64,000 nt of DNA from Hypericum androsaemum. Its lineage: Eukaryota > Streptophyta > Magnoliopsida > Malpighiales > Hypericaceae. This document shows positions 54,800 through 64,000 of this stretch, in pieces (positions within the stretch are counted from its first letter, which is position 1; the number at the start of each line of letters is the position of its first letter). The translations under genes were made by a program, and so were the position numbers. Under the pieces are notes generated by a model that searched no databases, was not told the DNA's origin, and saw only the letters and a program-made list of their open reading frames with translations. The stretch lies in assembly GCA_963995505.1 (NCBI GenBank), contig OZ023192.1, forward strand, positions 5,563,001 through 5,627,000. Direction: 5' to 3'.

Positions 54800-56486
54800 T
54801 TAAGAAGCTTTAGGTATCCGAACCCTGTCAATGCAGAATTTATTGTCAAGTTGGTTGCTCTGCTGAAGATGCAGATAGTCCCTGTACTTCATCCTGTCGT
54901 ACGCCGGAGATACCCTTCCTCGTTCCAGCAACTCCGGTGCCGGGCTCACCATCGAGTCAAGTGATGGTCCATTTGCTATGGCTAGGGACATCCTAGTAGC
55001 CTTGTTGTTTACCGCTGCACGGTGTATTACACTCCTGTACTTTCCATTGCTGAGAATCTGGTACAAAGTAGTACACGGTACAGTCAACATCCCTGTTATT
55101 GAGATCCCTATACTACTAACATCAGGCTGCAACTAAACCTTTTCATGTATTTGCTTTCTAAGTTTAGATCAAGCATAGGCGAAAAGCGAAAAGCGAAGAG
55201 GTGCACCTCGAGATGGTCTCCCGTGTTCACGAGGAAAGAGTTCGGTACGGCATTGACATTGACCCATTTCCCCTGGTGTTGCAGCTGCAGACCTCCGACT
55301 CCATTTTGTATAAGGAAGGTCAAGAGACCATGGTCGGAGTGAGGTGGGATTCCCATTGCAAGCTCAGGCTGTGGACATGCCGGGTAGAGATTAGCAATGA
55401 GAATTTGGAAGCCCTTTTCCATGTCTAGTGTCTTGTGTATGTACGAAGCTTCAAGTCCCATGCTCTCTGATATAGCTCTAAGCAGTTCAGAGGCTAGGCC
55501 GCGAATTATCTTGCAGTACTCCAAAGAAATCTCACTGTGATAATTATAGGAAAATGGTCGTCCGGATATCAGGTGTTTGCGGAAAATAATTCGAGTAACT
55601 AAAATTAAAAGAATATATACATACATAAATATTACCTGAACCCAGAAGGCTTACTGGGCGAGTAAAAGTCGGGATGAACAAAAACTTTAAGGAAATCCCT
55701 CCAACAAAAGACTTTCTCCACTGAGGTATTGAAGCTGGTCCCGCACCTAATAGGATCCAAAACGTTCTTCCCTTCATACACTTGCTTCTCTTCCTCCGTT
55801 TGGTCGAAAAATTCTTTACAGGCGTTGAGCATCGTCTCCTGGAAGCTCTCAGGTACCCCATGATTGATCACCTATGCATTATTATTGAAATGAGAAACCA
55901 TTCATGTAAAATTTGAAATTAGTTTTCGTTCGGGTTACCACATCGTTAGTTATAAGCGACGTAAGCTTGTTCTAACATTACTTTAAGATTTTTGGTTGAA
56001 TATGAAGATTCTACAGGCCACACTACTCTCGTTGCACAGCATGTGAGACATAATATTCGAGTCTATAGTGGCACGTATGCTAAATCGTGAAAAATTATTT
56101 CAAACGAGATTCAAGGCGTCTTGGGATTACCAGATCATTAGTTTTAACAGATACGGAGATTCTAACTTACCATGAAGCATTACATTGCTGTAAGAAAAAA
56201 AAAGGAAGGTGTTTACCATGAAGAAACCCCATTTCTCGCAGGCGTCACCCAGGTCTCGGATGACTTGTAACCGCTGGTCCGGCGAACCACCGAGCAAGGA
56301 GAAATCGATGATCGGAATAGGCTCTTCTGGGTCGGACGCAGGATGATCAACAAGGTTCTCCTTGAAGGCGTGGGTGGCAGGCACCGACGTTAGATTATGC
56401 GATTCAACCAAGGCTTTTACGCTGATCAGTTTTGGTGGTGTGATGAGAACTTCGTGAGGAGATGGTGAAACTTGCAACATCGCCAT
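54800..56486 (-). CDS. 2-oxoglutarate/Fe(II)-dependent dioxygenase (DOXC class)
   Basis: Four exons are read: 56486-56217, 55871-55636, 55534-55207 and 55057-54800. They sum to 1,092 nt, giving 363 residues, the usual length. These cytosolic enzymes couple 2-oxoglutarate decarboxylation to hydroxylation or desaturation of small molecules. The DIOX_N part includes IPIIDFSLLGGSPDQRLQVI and WGFFMVINHGVPE, which spans the exon 1-2 junction. The catalytic facial triad is visible: His234 and Asp236 in PPHSDHGLLT, and His290 in SVIHRAAVN. The 2-oxoglutarate-binding RMS motif is Arg300-Ser302. The type resembles DMR6-like oxygenases and flavanone-3-hydroxylase relatives, but the substrate cannot be told from sequence. 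All introns are GT-AG. No break was seen. Confidence 0.93.
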
Positions 56487-57139
56487 GTGGGAGATAGAAG
56501 CTTGACCAGAAATCAGTGGAGAGGAAACTTTTGAATTCTATCTCGACTAAGTCATATTTGAGTCGGTTGAGACGTATCAAAATTCTTCCGAAAAAATAAC
56601 CAGTGAGGCGGAGAAGATAGGAAAGGTTTTTTGTTGGGTCCCGCCCAAATTAATTAGTCAAGATTGTCGGCTGTATACTTAACGCGCAAGTTAAATGGAT
56701 GGTTTGTTTAATATCTTTTGTCATTTATTTCTCTAGATAAGCCTAGCTCCTTTGTTTGTTTCTGTAATCGTGGAGAACAAATAGAATGGTTCCCACCAAA
56801 TAAAAGAAAAGAATTTTACCGAGAGAAGAAAATATCGTGTGAGAATATTATTGTGAATAATAATAAAAGTGTGAGTTACTTATTGATGTATTATCTTCGC
56901 AATTTCAAATAAATCAAGAAACATTACACAAACAATGTAAAAAAGTGACGGAAGGTTAAAAAGAGAATAATTTTTTTTGTAAAAGAATATTTTAGAAATT
57001 TCATATGGCATTTTGACAGGAAAAAAAAAGGAGAACATATCAAGGTAACACGGAGTTTTTATTTCATCAAATAGAAAGAATGATAATCATTTTTCGAACA
57101 TTAAGGGATGTCAAATTAAAAAATTAAGGGATAAATACT
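56487..57139. other. Dioxygenase upstream region
   Basis: The presumed promoter and leader of the dioxygenase lie next to 56487. The rest is AT-rich with no gene recognised. Confidence 0.5.
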
Positions 57140-58860
57140 CAAAATTCTTTAAGGATTGACACAATGTGGTAATAAGTCCAGTACTTCGTAAAGCCAATGA
57201 GTCTTGATGGCACAGTAGATCGGTATAAACCACACTTGGCAGCTTCTTGACTTTCCTCCAGGCAAACATATTGTGGATTCCAAGTGGGTGTACAAACTGA
57301 AGTTCACACCTGATGGAACAGTAGATTGGTATAAAGCCAGGTTGGTAGCTCGTGGGTTCAAGCAAATCGAAGGGGTGGACTATCACGAGACTTTTGCCCC
57401 GGTAGCCAAAGTCGTCTCTGTACGTTGTCTTTTGGCATTGGCGGTTAAGCGACGTTGGCTCATTCATCAGTTAGACATCAATAATGCATTTCTTCATGGT
57501 GACTTGATTGAGGAAGTCTACATGAAGGTACCTCAAGGGTTTTCAAAACCAGGTGATTCTCGTGTTTGTAGATTGAGGAAATCTCTATATGGACTAAAAC
57601 AAGCTTCTCGGTCATGGTATAGTAAGCTCACCACCTCTCTGCTTACCATGGGTTTCAAACGTTCTAATGCTGATCATGCAATGTTTATATCCCGCCAAGG
57701 CATGCTAGTTTTGATTCTACTAGTCTATGTTGATGATGTCATTCTGGTTGGAGATCATGTTGCCATGTTGCAGTCTACCAAGCAACGTCTCAATGATCAA
57801 TTTGGCATTAAGGATTTGGGAGTTTTGAAATATTTTCTTGGCATAGAAGCTGCCACTACATCCGAGGGTTTGGTCCTTAGTCAACGAAAATATACCCTTG
57901 ATATTCTAAAGGAGTGCGGGAAAGATGATTCACGCCCTTGCCATTTTCCTATTGAACAGAATCATCGCCTCAAAACAGATAAAGATGGTGTTAATGATTC
58001 TGGACGATACCGTCGTTTAGTTGGCCGCCTTATGTACTTGACGGTCAACCGACCAGATATCTCTTACGCTGTGAACATCCTCAGCCAGTTCGTGGAGAAT
58101 CCGGGTCCGAGTCATGTTCAAGCCGCCGATCGAGTAGTCCGCTACCTGAAAACCACACCTGGACAGGGAATTTTGCTCAATAATTCCTCGGACTTAGAGC
58201 TTGTTGCTTATTGTGATGCTAATTGGGGTGGATGTCCGATGACTCGTCGATCACGTACCGGCTACTTTATTTCTTTCGGTGGTTTCTCCTGTTTCATGGC
58301 GCACAAAGAAGCAGCCGGTCGTTTCTTGTTCGTCTGCCAAAGCCGAGTATCGAGCTATGGCAGTTGCAGTTCGTGAAATATTATGGTTACGATGGTTATT
58401 CAGTGATTTGGGTATCCAATTTTCTCGTCCTACTAGACTATTTTGTGATAGCCAGGCAGCTATACATATTGCCTTGAATCCGGTCTATCACGAGCGGACC
58501 AAGCACGTCGAAATAGACTGCTATTTTGTTCGAGAATGTGTACAGTCCGGTGAGATTGCACCAGTAAAGATTCCTACAGATTGTCAATTAGCTGATGTGT
58601 TCACCAAAGCTCTAGGTCGGGATTATTTCCAAGAGCTTGTTCGCAAGTTGGGCGTTATTGATCTCCACAATCCAACTTGAGGGGGGAGTATTAGGAATAG
58701 AAGTCGTATTCGTGTATACGTCTGATTGATACTTACTTGGTGATCAAGTTAGATTCCTAATCAATAGTTACCTAGTGCTCAAGTTTGTAAACCCTTATAT
58801 ATATAGCCTTATGACGATGAATAAAATCAAGCAGCATATTTCATTACTTCTAAAAAGGTA
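57140..58860 (+). mobile_element. 5'-truncated Copia LTR retrotransposon (RT-RNase H and 3' LTR remnant)
   Basis: The sequence starts inside the reverse transcriptase gene and runs to the end of RNase H at 58680, followed by a purine tract (gaggggggagtattaggaat) and a probable partial or full 3' LTR to about 58860. Gag, protease, integrase and the 5' LTR are missing. At the broken 5' end a diverged duplicate of about 45 bp occurs (gatggcacagtagatcggta against gatggaacagtagattggta at 57312). This family is unlike the Gag-only Copia at 34.5 kb. Confidence 0.85.
57273..58680 (+). pseudogene. Copia polyprotein fragment: reverse transcriptase and RNase H, frameshifted
   Basis: The first frame (57273 to about 58290) has the Copia reverse-transcriptase core: WVYKLKFTPDGTVDWYKARL, GVDYHETFAPVAKV, QLDINNAFLHGDL, SLYGLKQASRSWY and the active-site YVDDVILVG. 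It then leads into RTGYFISFGG. Near 58285 a single-base shift moves the coding sense to another frame, which carries the RNase H end (SPVSWRTKKQPVVSCSSAKA, FCDSQAAIHIALNPVYHERT, TKHVEIDCYFVRECV) to a stop at 58678-58680. With no start, no integrase and a frameshift, it is non-functional. Confidence 0.9.
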
Positions 58861-59190
58861 CACGATGTGAAACAGTGAAAACAATCAAGGGGACAGGTGA
58901 TCAAGGCATAGAATGTGAAAATGTCCTTCTATTGCATTACAGATAACTTTTGGAGAAGCGAAAATTGTAATTACAATTCCACTTAATTTCGAGTTCTACC
59001 GGCAAATAACAATGATCCCTTTGGATCAGTTACATATTCACTTTGAAATTCGGGAATTTTTCAGGAATTTGATTCCATACTAATAATGACAATTGAAGAA
59101 TGGTTTGTTACAACTCTCAGGTTTCTGAGAATTCTCAAAAACGTATAGACCCTTTTATGTGCTCGAACCTGCAATTTCCGGAGTAGGACA
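58861..59190. other. Spacer and ATL 3' UTR
   Basis: No gene is recognised. The part next to 59190 is probably the 3' UTR of the ATL gene. Confidence 0.55.
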
Positions 59191-60243
59191 TTACAGAGGC
59201 TGAGCAGAGTTCATGTTCTTGCTGTTGTATCTTCCCGAAAACAACTCCCCGCTGCAAGAAAACGATCGAATAACCGAACCCGAACTCGATCCAGCTTGGG
59301 AGGATCTTCCACCAGAATCAGAATTCGGAGAAGAGCTTGCCATAAGCTGAACTAACCTTTGGTTCCCTCTGGCTCTACCCGAATCGTCCTCTCTGGATTC
59401 CATCCGATGTTGCGCATTTTTGATAGCCATAGCGATCTTCAAAGCAGACATAGAATCCAAGGAAACCGATCTCCTCAAGGGCTGCATCTTTTCCTGAACC
59501 CTGACGAACTCCTCACTCGGACCACCTGTTTCTCCACCCGATCCTCCATCGTTCTCCCGAACATCGATCCGTGTTCCTTCACTGTCACCTCCACCAGCAT
59601 CTCCGCCTTCTACGGGTCCTGCTCTGGCTGTACTCGCAACGATGGGAGCCCGACACAGGGGGCAGTTGGTATGCGACCGAAGCCAAGTATCAATACAAGG
59701 GATGTGAAAGGCGTGGCTGCACTTAGGCAAGAGCCTCAAGGTCTCCTCTTCTTCGAACTCGCTCAAGCAGACCGCGCACTCCATCCCATCCACCAACCCT
59801 TCGCCTTTCTTGTACTCGAAGATCGCAATCGAACTAATAACCGATGGCTGCAGCCCTACAGTATTGATGTACCATATAGGATGGTCAACTACAGGGCCAT
59901 GATCCTCGTGCAAAAACTCCTCCCTTCTCGGGTTTCCTTCGTCCTGCCTCGTCGTCCTCCTCCTCGACGTGTCCAGGTAAACCTTGGCGTACAAGGCATA
60001 GCAAGTGACAAGGACAAAAGCAGCTGCGAGTACGGAGAGGATTGCAACAAGCGTCTTGCTCGGGTGGCTGCTCTGGGAGGACGGAGGAGGTGAGAGATCG
60101 AACGGGCAGAAATCGTAACAGAAGTCAACACAAGGAGATCGACAATATCCCAAGTCATTAGACAGGTCACAGTAAGGGGAGCAGAGCTCGTAGAGGGTTA
60201 TGTTTGATAAATCTGTTAGTAACTTTCTTGACAAGGAAGCCAT
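59191..60243 (-). CDS. RING-H2 finger protein of the ATL family (E3 ubiquitin ligase)
   Basis: 350 residues, intronless, as usual for ATLs. ATLs are membrane-anchored E3 ligases acting with E2 enzymes in ubiquitination, often in defence or hormone responses. A Cys-rich N-terminal stretch ([20 protein letters not shown]) precedes one transmembrane helix (about 66-86, [20 protein letters not shown]). The GLD-like segment ([20 protein letters not shown]) follows, then the RING-H2 domain: [34 protein letters not shown]. The Cys/His spacing and Pro before the third Cys are canonical. The C-terminal tail is Ser/Gly-rich (SRASS-type runs after residue 290). It resembles the ATL52/54/16 group; exact orthology is not claimed. 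Confidence 0.93.
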   Translation of the reverse strand: MASLSRKLLTDLSNITLYELCSPYCDLSNDLGYCRSPCVDFCYDFCPFDLSPPPSSQSSHPSKTLVAILSVLAAAFVLVTCYALYAKVYLDTSRRRTTRQDEGNPRREEFLHEDHGPVVDHPIWYINTVGLQPSVISSIAIFEYKKGEGLVDGMECAVCLSEFEEEETLRLLPKCSHAFHIPCIDTWLRSHTNCPLCRAPIVASTARAGPVEGGDAGGGDSEGTRIDVRENDGGSGGETGGPSEEFVRVQEKMQPLRRSVSLDSMSALKIAMAIKNAQHRMESREDDSGRARGNQRLVQLMASSSPNSDSGGRSSQAGSSSGSVIRSFSCSGELFSGRYNSKNMNSAQPL

Positions 60244-60938
60244 GGTTGGAGCTGGATCATCACAAGTTTCGATGGCCGAGGAGAGGAGAGGATTTGGTCA
60301 ACGGGTTTTGATCAAGTGAAAGAGATGGGGAGCAAGTAGGGAGGGTGTTGGTGATGTTACGCAGCTGTTGGGAATTGAAAATTACAGGCAGGTTTGTGAT
60401 TTGGTTGGGCTTTTTTGTTTGTAATAAGAGTTGCTCTGTTGTTTTCTTTGTTGATACCACTCGTATTCCAACACATATCGTGTCGAATAATCATTCAGAG
60501 AGTTGCTTATTTGTTTGTTTGACTTTTATTTACTCTTTTTTTTTGTGATTCTTTTTTAGGCAGAGTTGGGTAGGAATTTGGAGTCCTTATGAATGTGTAG
60601 ATTTGTGGCTAAAGAATTGTGGGCGGTCCCTTTTCCCGCAATTCATTAATGCGAGCCTTCAAAGGAAAGGTCAGATTCGGTGCCCAATAAGGTTTTAGAT
60701 TCCGTGAGATTACATGATTCATGTCCCATAGTGGACTAATTATAGATAATTAAATTTGATCAAAATTTTTTATATAGATTTGATGGTTAAAATCCCCTCG
60801 GGCGTATTTTCGGATTTTTGTCCAAGGATACCTCAATTAGGGTTTAACGAGATTACGATTTATGACCATTTTCCTTTATTTCTCTAGCGAATTTCCAAAA
60901 AAAAGTTTACATCTCTTCCGCCTCTCTCTTCTTCTCAG
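60244..60938. other. ATL upstream region
   Basis: Contains the ATL leader and presumed promoter. Nothing else is recognised. Confidence 0.5.
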
Positions 60939-62290
60939 GTGACAGACCCGTTCTTCTCTTCCTCGCGCTTTCGCTCCAAGACTGTTCCCTGTCTTCATCG
61001 CACCGTCGCTGCAGACCCATTCCCTCTCTTCCTCTCATGCGACAGGCCTATTCCAGGGTTCCACGAGATCACGACCATCTCTTCCCGCTCGTCCCTCCCC
61101 GTGACGAGGGAAACAACAATAGAACGGCTCAAACATATCTCCGCCGGGAAACCCACCGAACTCAATCTCTATATCCGTCCACTTCAAGTCGTCAGAACCA
61201 CCAAAAAGAGAGACTCTCGAATCTCTCTCCTCTCTGATCTTCCTCTTCGTCTTGATTATGAGGTAACCCTACTCGCTATGCTTCTCTTTTACCGCCTCTT
61301 GCATCAGTCCTTTTTTGTGGATCGGGTTCTTTCGGAGATGGTTATTTGATGATAACGATCAAAGTTTTTTCCTTTCCCCAAATTCGTTTCTGACTTGAGT
61401 CTTCTGGATTGGATAAAAAAAATTCTTTCATGTGGTTTTGTTGGGTTATAACCTCGTTCGTTTGATTGGTTTCTCTTTTGCTTTACATTGGTATGTAACT
61501 GTATTGAAATTGGTATGCATATGCAATCATATTAGTATGCATTGTGTGTTTGTTCAGAATATCATAGTGATATTAGTTTTTTGTTAAGTGACATTGGTTG
61601 TTCTATGAGGTGAAATTAGAATACATAATTATATACATTGGTTTGTGACTGTATTAAACGTTGGTATGTATATGAAATCATATTGGCATGCATTCGAGTT
61701 AAGCGATATTGATATTAATATAATGGTGTAGAATCATATTAGTTCTCGTGTTGGTTGATCCTTCTGGATTTCTAAATTTGATCAATTAGTGGGTTTCATA
61801 TGGTTCAGAACAACGGATGGTATGTATGTGAAGTGTTAACGGTATATACGTGGTTTGATATTGGTATGTATGTGAAGTGGTAATGGAATATACATGTTGT
61901 GATATTGGTATGTATGAGGAGGGTTAATGGTTTATATGTGACTTAATAAATCGTGTCCCTTAGATTTCGTTGATGTGGGTTCTTTGACTCTTTTGTTTGG
62001 GGTAGGGGTTTGTGGGTGGGGTTCTTCGCCTTCTTGTCCACCTTTGGTCCAAGAGTATGTGACTTCCGGATTTCTCTGATCTGGTTGGTTGATATCTAAT
62101 TTATTTGTTGATGTTTGTTATTTTTGTTTGGTGCCCGGTGGTATACAAAGTGCAATGAAGATGCAGCTAAAGATGAAGCAGAAGGAGCAAGAGAAGCGTC
62201 TCAAAGATGAGTAGAAGGCAGCTACTCAGGGACTAATGACCGATTTGGAGGAGTTTTCAATAGTGGGTTCCCTGTTTAAGCTAATTTTAT
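60939..62290 (+). pseudogene. Possible lysyl-tRNA synthetase leader fragment with an in-frame stop
   Basis: At about 62151-62266 one frame reads AMKMQLKMKQKEQEKRLKDE, then a TAG, then KAATQGLMTDLEEFS. The Lys/Glu-rich helical wording resembles the N-terminal tRNA-binding helix of eukaryotic cytosolic lysyl-tRNA synthetase. A CT-rich leader-like stretch (60939-61262) with a donor-like tatgag|gtaacc lies upstream, and an acceptor-like acaaag precedes 62151. The remaining synthetase domains are absent, so this is at best a broken or captured 5' piece. The 136-codon frame at 60939 is not recognised. Confidence 0.3.
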
Positions 62291-62780
62291 TTGGCCTTTG
62301 ATAGATTTCGAGAGACAGTGTATGATTTCGAATGTTATTTTTCTTGCTGAAATGGTGTTTCTATGGTATATACATGATGTGATCATTGTAATATTGGTAT
62401 ATGTGTGGAGTGACAGTGGTATATTTTTGTATAGACAATGATACATGCATGTACTGATATCGGTATCACTGTCATATGAAACTAGTATAGAGTTATTGTG
62501 ATATTGGTACGATAAATTTCTGTAACCAAAAATAAAATATGTATTGGTATACACTTACTGATATTGGTATCACTTCCATATGAAAATGGTACAAATGGTA
62601 CAAAGTTACTGCGATATTGGTACGATACATTTATGTTAACAAAAATAGAATATAACCCTTGTAATCAAAATTTTAAAATATGAAACTGGTATATACGTGT
62701 ACTGATATTGGTATCATTGTCATATGAAACTGGTATACTGTTACTACGATATTAGTACGATAAATTTATGTAACCAAAAA
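61480..62780. repeat. Degenerate tandem repeats with ggtatgtat / gatattggta words
   Basis: From 61480 to 61930 the words ttggtatgtatatgaaatca, tggtatgcat and atggtatatac recur irregularly. From about 62440 to 62780 a clearer array shows units such as ctgatattggtatcactgtc, catatgaaactggtat, gatattggtacgataaattt and gtaaccaaaaataaaat, about three to four times with a period of roughly 100-150 bp. It flanks the possible lysyl-tRNA synthetase fragment on both sides. Confidence 0.7.
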
Positions 62781-64000
62781 TAAAATTTATGTGATTGCTT
62801 TGTTTTTTTAAAAAAATATTTTCAAAACTGTATTATCCCTAATTTGTAGTTTGGTTTGGTTAATAATACTTTTTCGGTGTTGTCTGTGATTCTCTTGTTA
62901 TTACCTATATTGTCATTCTCACCCCTTTTGATCTCTTTCGAGGACAAGTCTTATCTCCACTAAATCTCAACCCGCCAAATAAGCCATAGACCTATAATGG
63001 AGTCATTACTAGGATACCTAATGAGATTTTTAATCGGAACATTTTCCGTTAAGATGTATTGGGAGAATTATCGAGGTTTCAAAAAAACGAATATAGACCT
63101 TGGGTTTCTCCCATTCTTCAAGTGGACTGGTCCGATGGTCTCACTTTTATTTTTAATATTTTAAAATAATATATAGACTAAATGGTCTAAATTTAGGTTT
63201 CAAAATGTCTATTCCGACCAATTTGTTTCATCTCCAGTCGATTTTTATTTGATGATTTGATTTATTTTGTGTTAATTTGGAGAAATCGATATTACAATTC
63301 TTTATTTAATTTTGTGTTGATTTCAAACAAATTCGGTCAAACTAAGTGGTCCGAGTAAAAAAATTTGGTGGAACCTCCCAGTTCGACCTGATTTCGAGGG
63401 TTCGCAAGTGAACATACCAACTTGGGAATTATTTCGTTTATAATATGTTGTACTTGATTCTGTACATAGAAGATTCGGGAAAATTTGATGAACTTGGAAA
63501 CTTGCAACAACTATAAATTAATCATTTTTAAGATTCATGTGATCCTAGATAGATAACGTTGTCTATGTACAAGATTCATGTGACCGGTTAGTTGATTTTA
63601 GTGTGTTCTGTTCTGTCGTTCCATTCAATACAGAGGACTAATAAGATTCCTTCGGTATAGGGGATAACTAATTTTTGCCCTTTTCTGATTTCCATTGAAT
63701 TTTAATTTTTAAATGCTTTGCCAAAAAATAGAAATAATATGATGAAAAATTCAGGGGAAAATACTATTAGACACATAAGATTTATACTGATATGCAACCC
63801 ACTGTACCAAAAAAATCATACTGATTGGCAATTTCGATCACTACTAGCATCGTTAACTTTTTTAGAAATTTCAATTTTATCATTCACACAATAAAAATAA
63901 AAAACTGAAAGAATTATAATTGATGATTTTTTTGAATATTTCAAACACCAACTAACAGAAATGTGGACGTAAAACGACGCCGGACAATTTTACAGATGTT
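62781..64000. other. AT-rich region to the window end
   Basis: No gene is recognised. From about 63750 on, a stretch (actattagacacataagatt and following) resembles the terminal region of a MULE-type element like the one at 30328, but its partner end would lie outside the window. Confidence 0.4.

Noticed and set aside
59359..60093. 244-codon plus-strand ORF
   Set aside because: Antisense shadow of the ATL coding sequence, with no recognisable domain.

Overview
This is a stretch of flowering-plant nuclear DNA, most likely from a eudicot. The evidence is large AT-rich introns, GT-AG splice junctions, and plant-specific families: NPH3, CC-NBS-LRR, GT61, PPR, ATL, and TAF1 with a plant-type zinc knuckle. 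Plant LTR, MULE, hAT, LINE and SINE elements fill the gaps. The species cannot be named from the sequence alone.

Layout. At 1-13.0 kb (+) lies most of TAF1, the largest TFIID subunit, missing its 5' exons at the window edge. FKBP12 (+) is at 14.0-16.0 kb, and an intronless CC-NBS-LRR resistance-type gene (-) is at 16.4-19.8 kb. A gene-poor, repeat-rich stretch at 20-26.8 kb holds a LINE RNase H relic. NPH3 (-) is at 26.9-29.2 kb. A GT61 glycosyltransferase gene (-) spans 32.8-38.8 kb; its 3.9 kb intron 2 carries an intact 2.49 kb non-autonomous Copia element. CDC123/D123 (-) is at 41.7-42.7 kb. A secreted Phe/Pro-repeat protein (+) is at 47.8-48.4 kb, a PPR protein (+) at 52.3-53.9 kb, a 2-oxoglutarate dioxygenase (-) at 54.8-56.5 kb, a broken Copia polymerase (+) at 57.2-58.7 kb and an ATL-type RING-H2 E3 ligase (-) at 59.2-60.2 kb. 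From 60.9 kb on there is only a possible lysyl-tRNA synthetase leader fragment and degenerate repeats.

The genes are ordinary single-copy housekeeping and signalling genes with no operon-like logic. The unusual layer is the mobile DNA between 30 and 52 kb. Three DNA transposons with exact target-site duplications carry pieces of unrelated host genes. One MULE (9-bp TSD) carries two joined pieces of an ARM-repeat/U-box-4-like gene. A second MULE (9-bp TSD, about 305-bp TIRs) carries a DRT100-like LRR segment and is nested in an older repeat. A hAT-type element (8-bp TSD) carries a class I TCP DNA-binding domain. A sister hAT element sits exactly inside a small ORF with a signal peptide. A three-copy repeat family (21.0, 43.6 and 48.9 kb) is built from 23-bp and roughly 170-bp tandem units. 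Two introns, in NPH3 and TAF1, appear to use GC-AG splice sites.

Exon boundaries were assigned by eye from splice signals, reading-frame continuity and remembered family conservation. Exon sums for every multi-exon gene are multiples of three, apart from the truncated TAF1 start. No database search was run.
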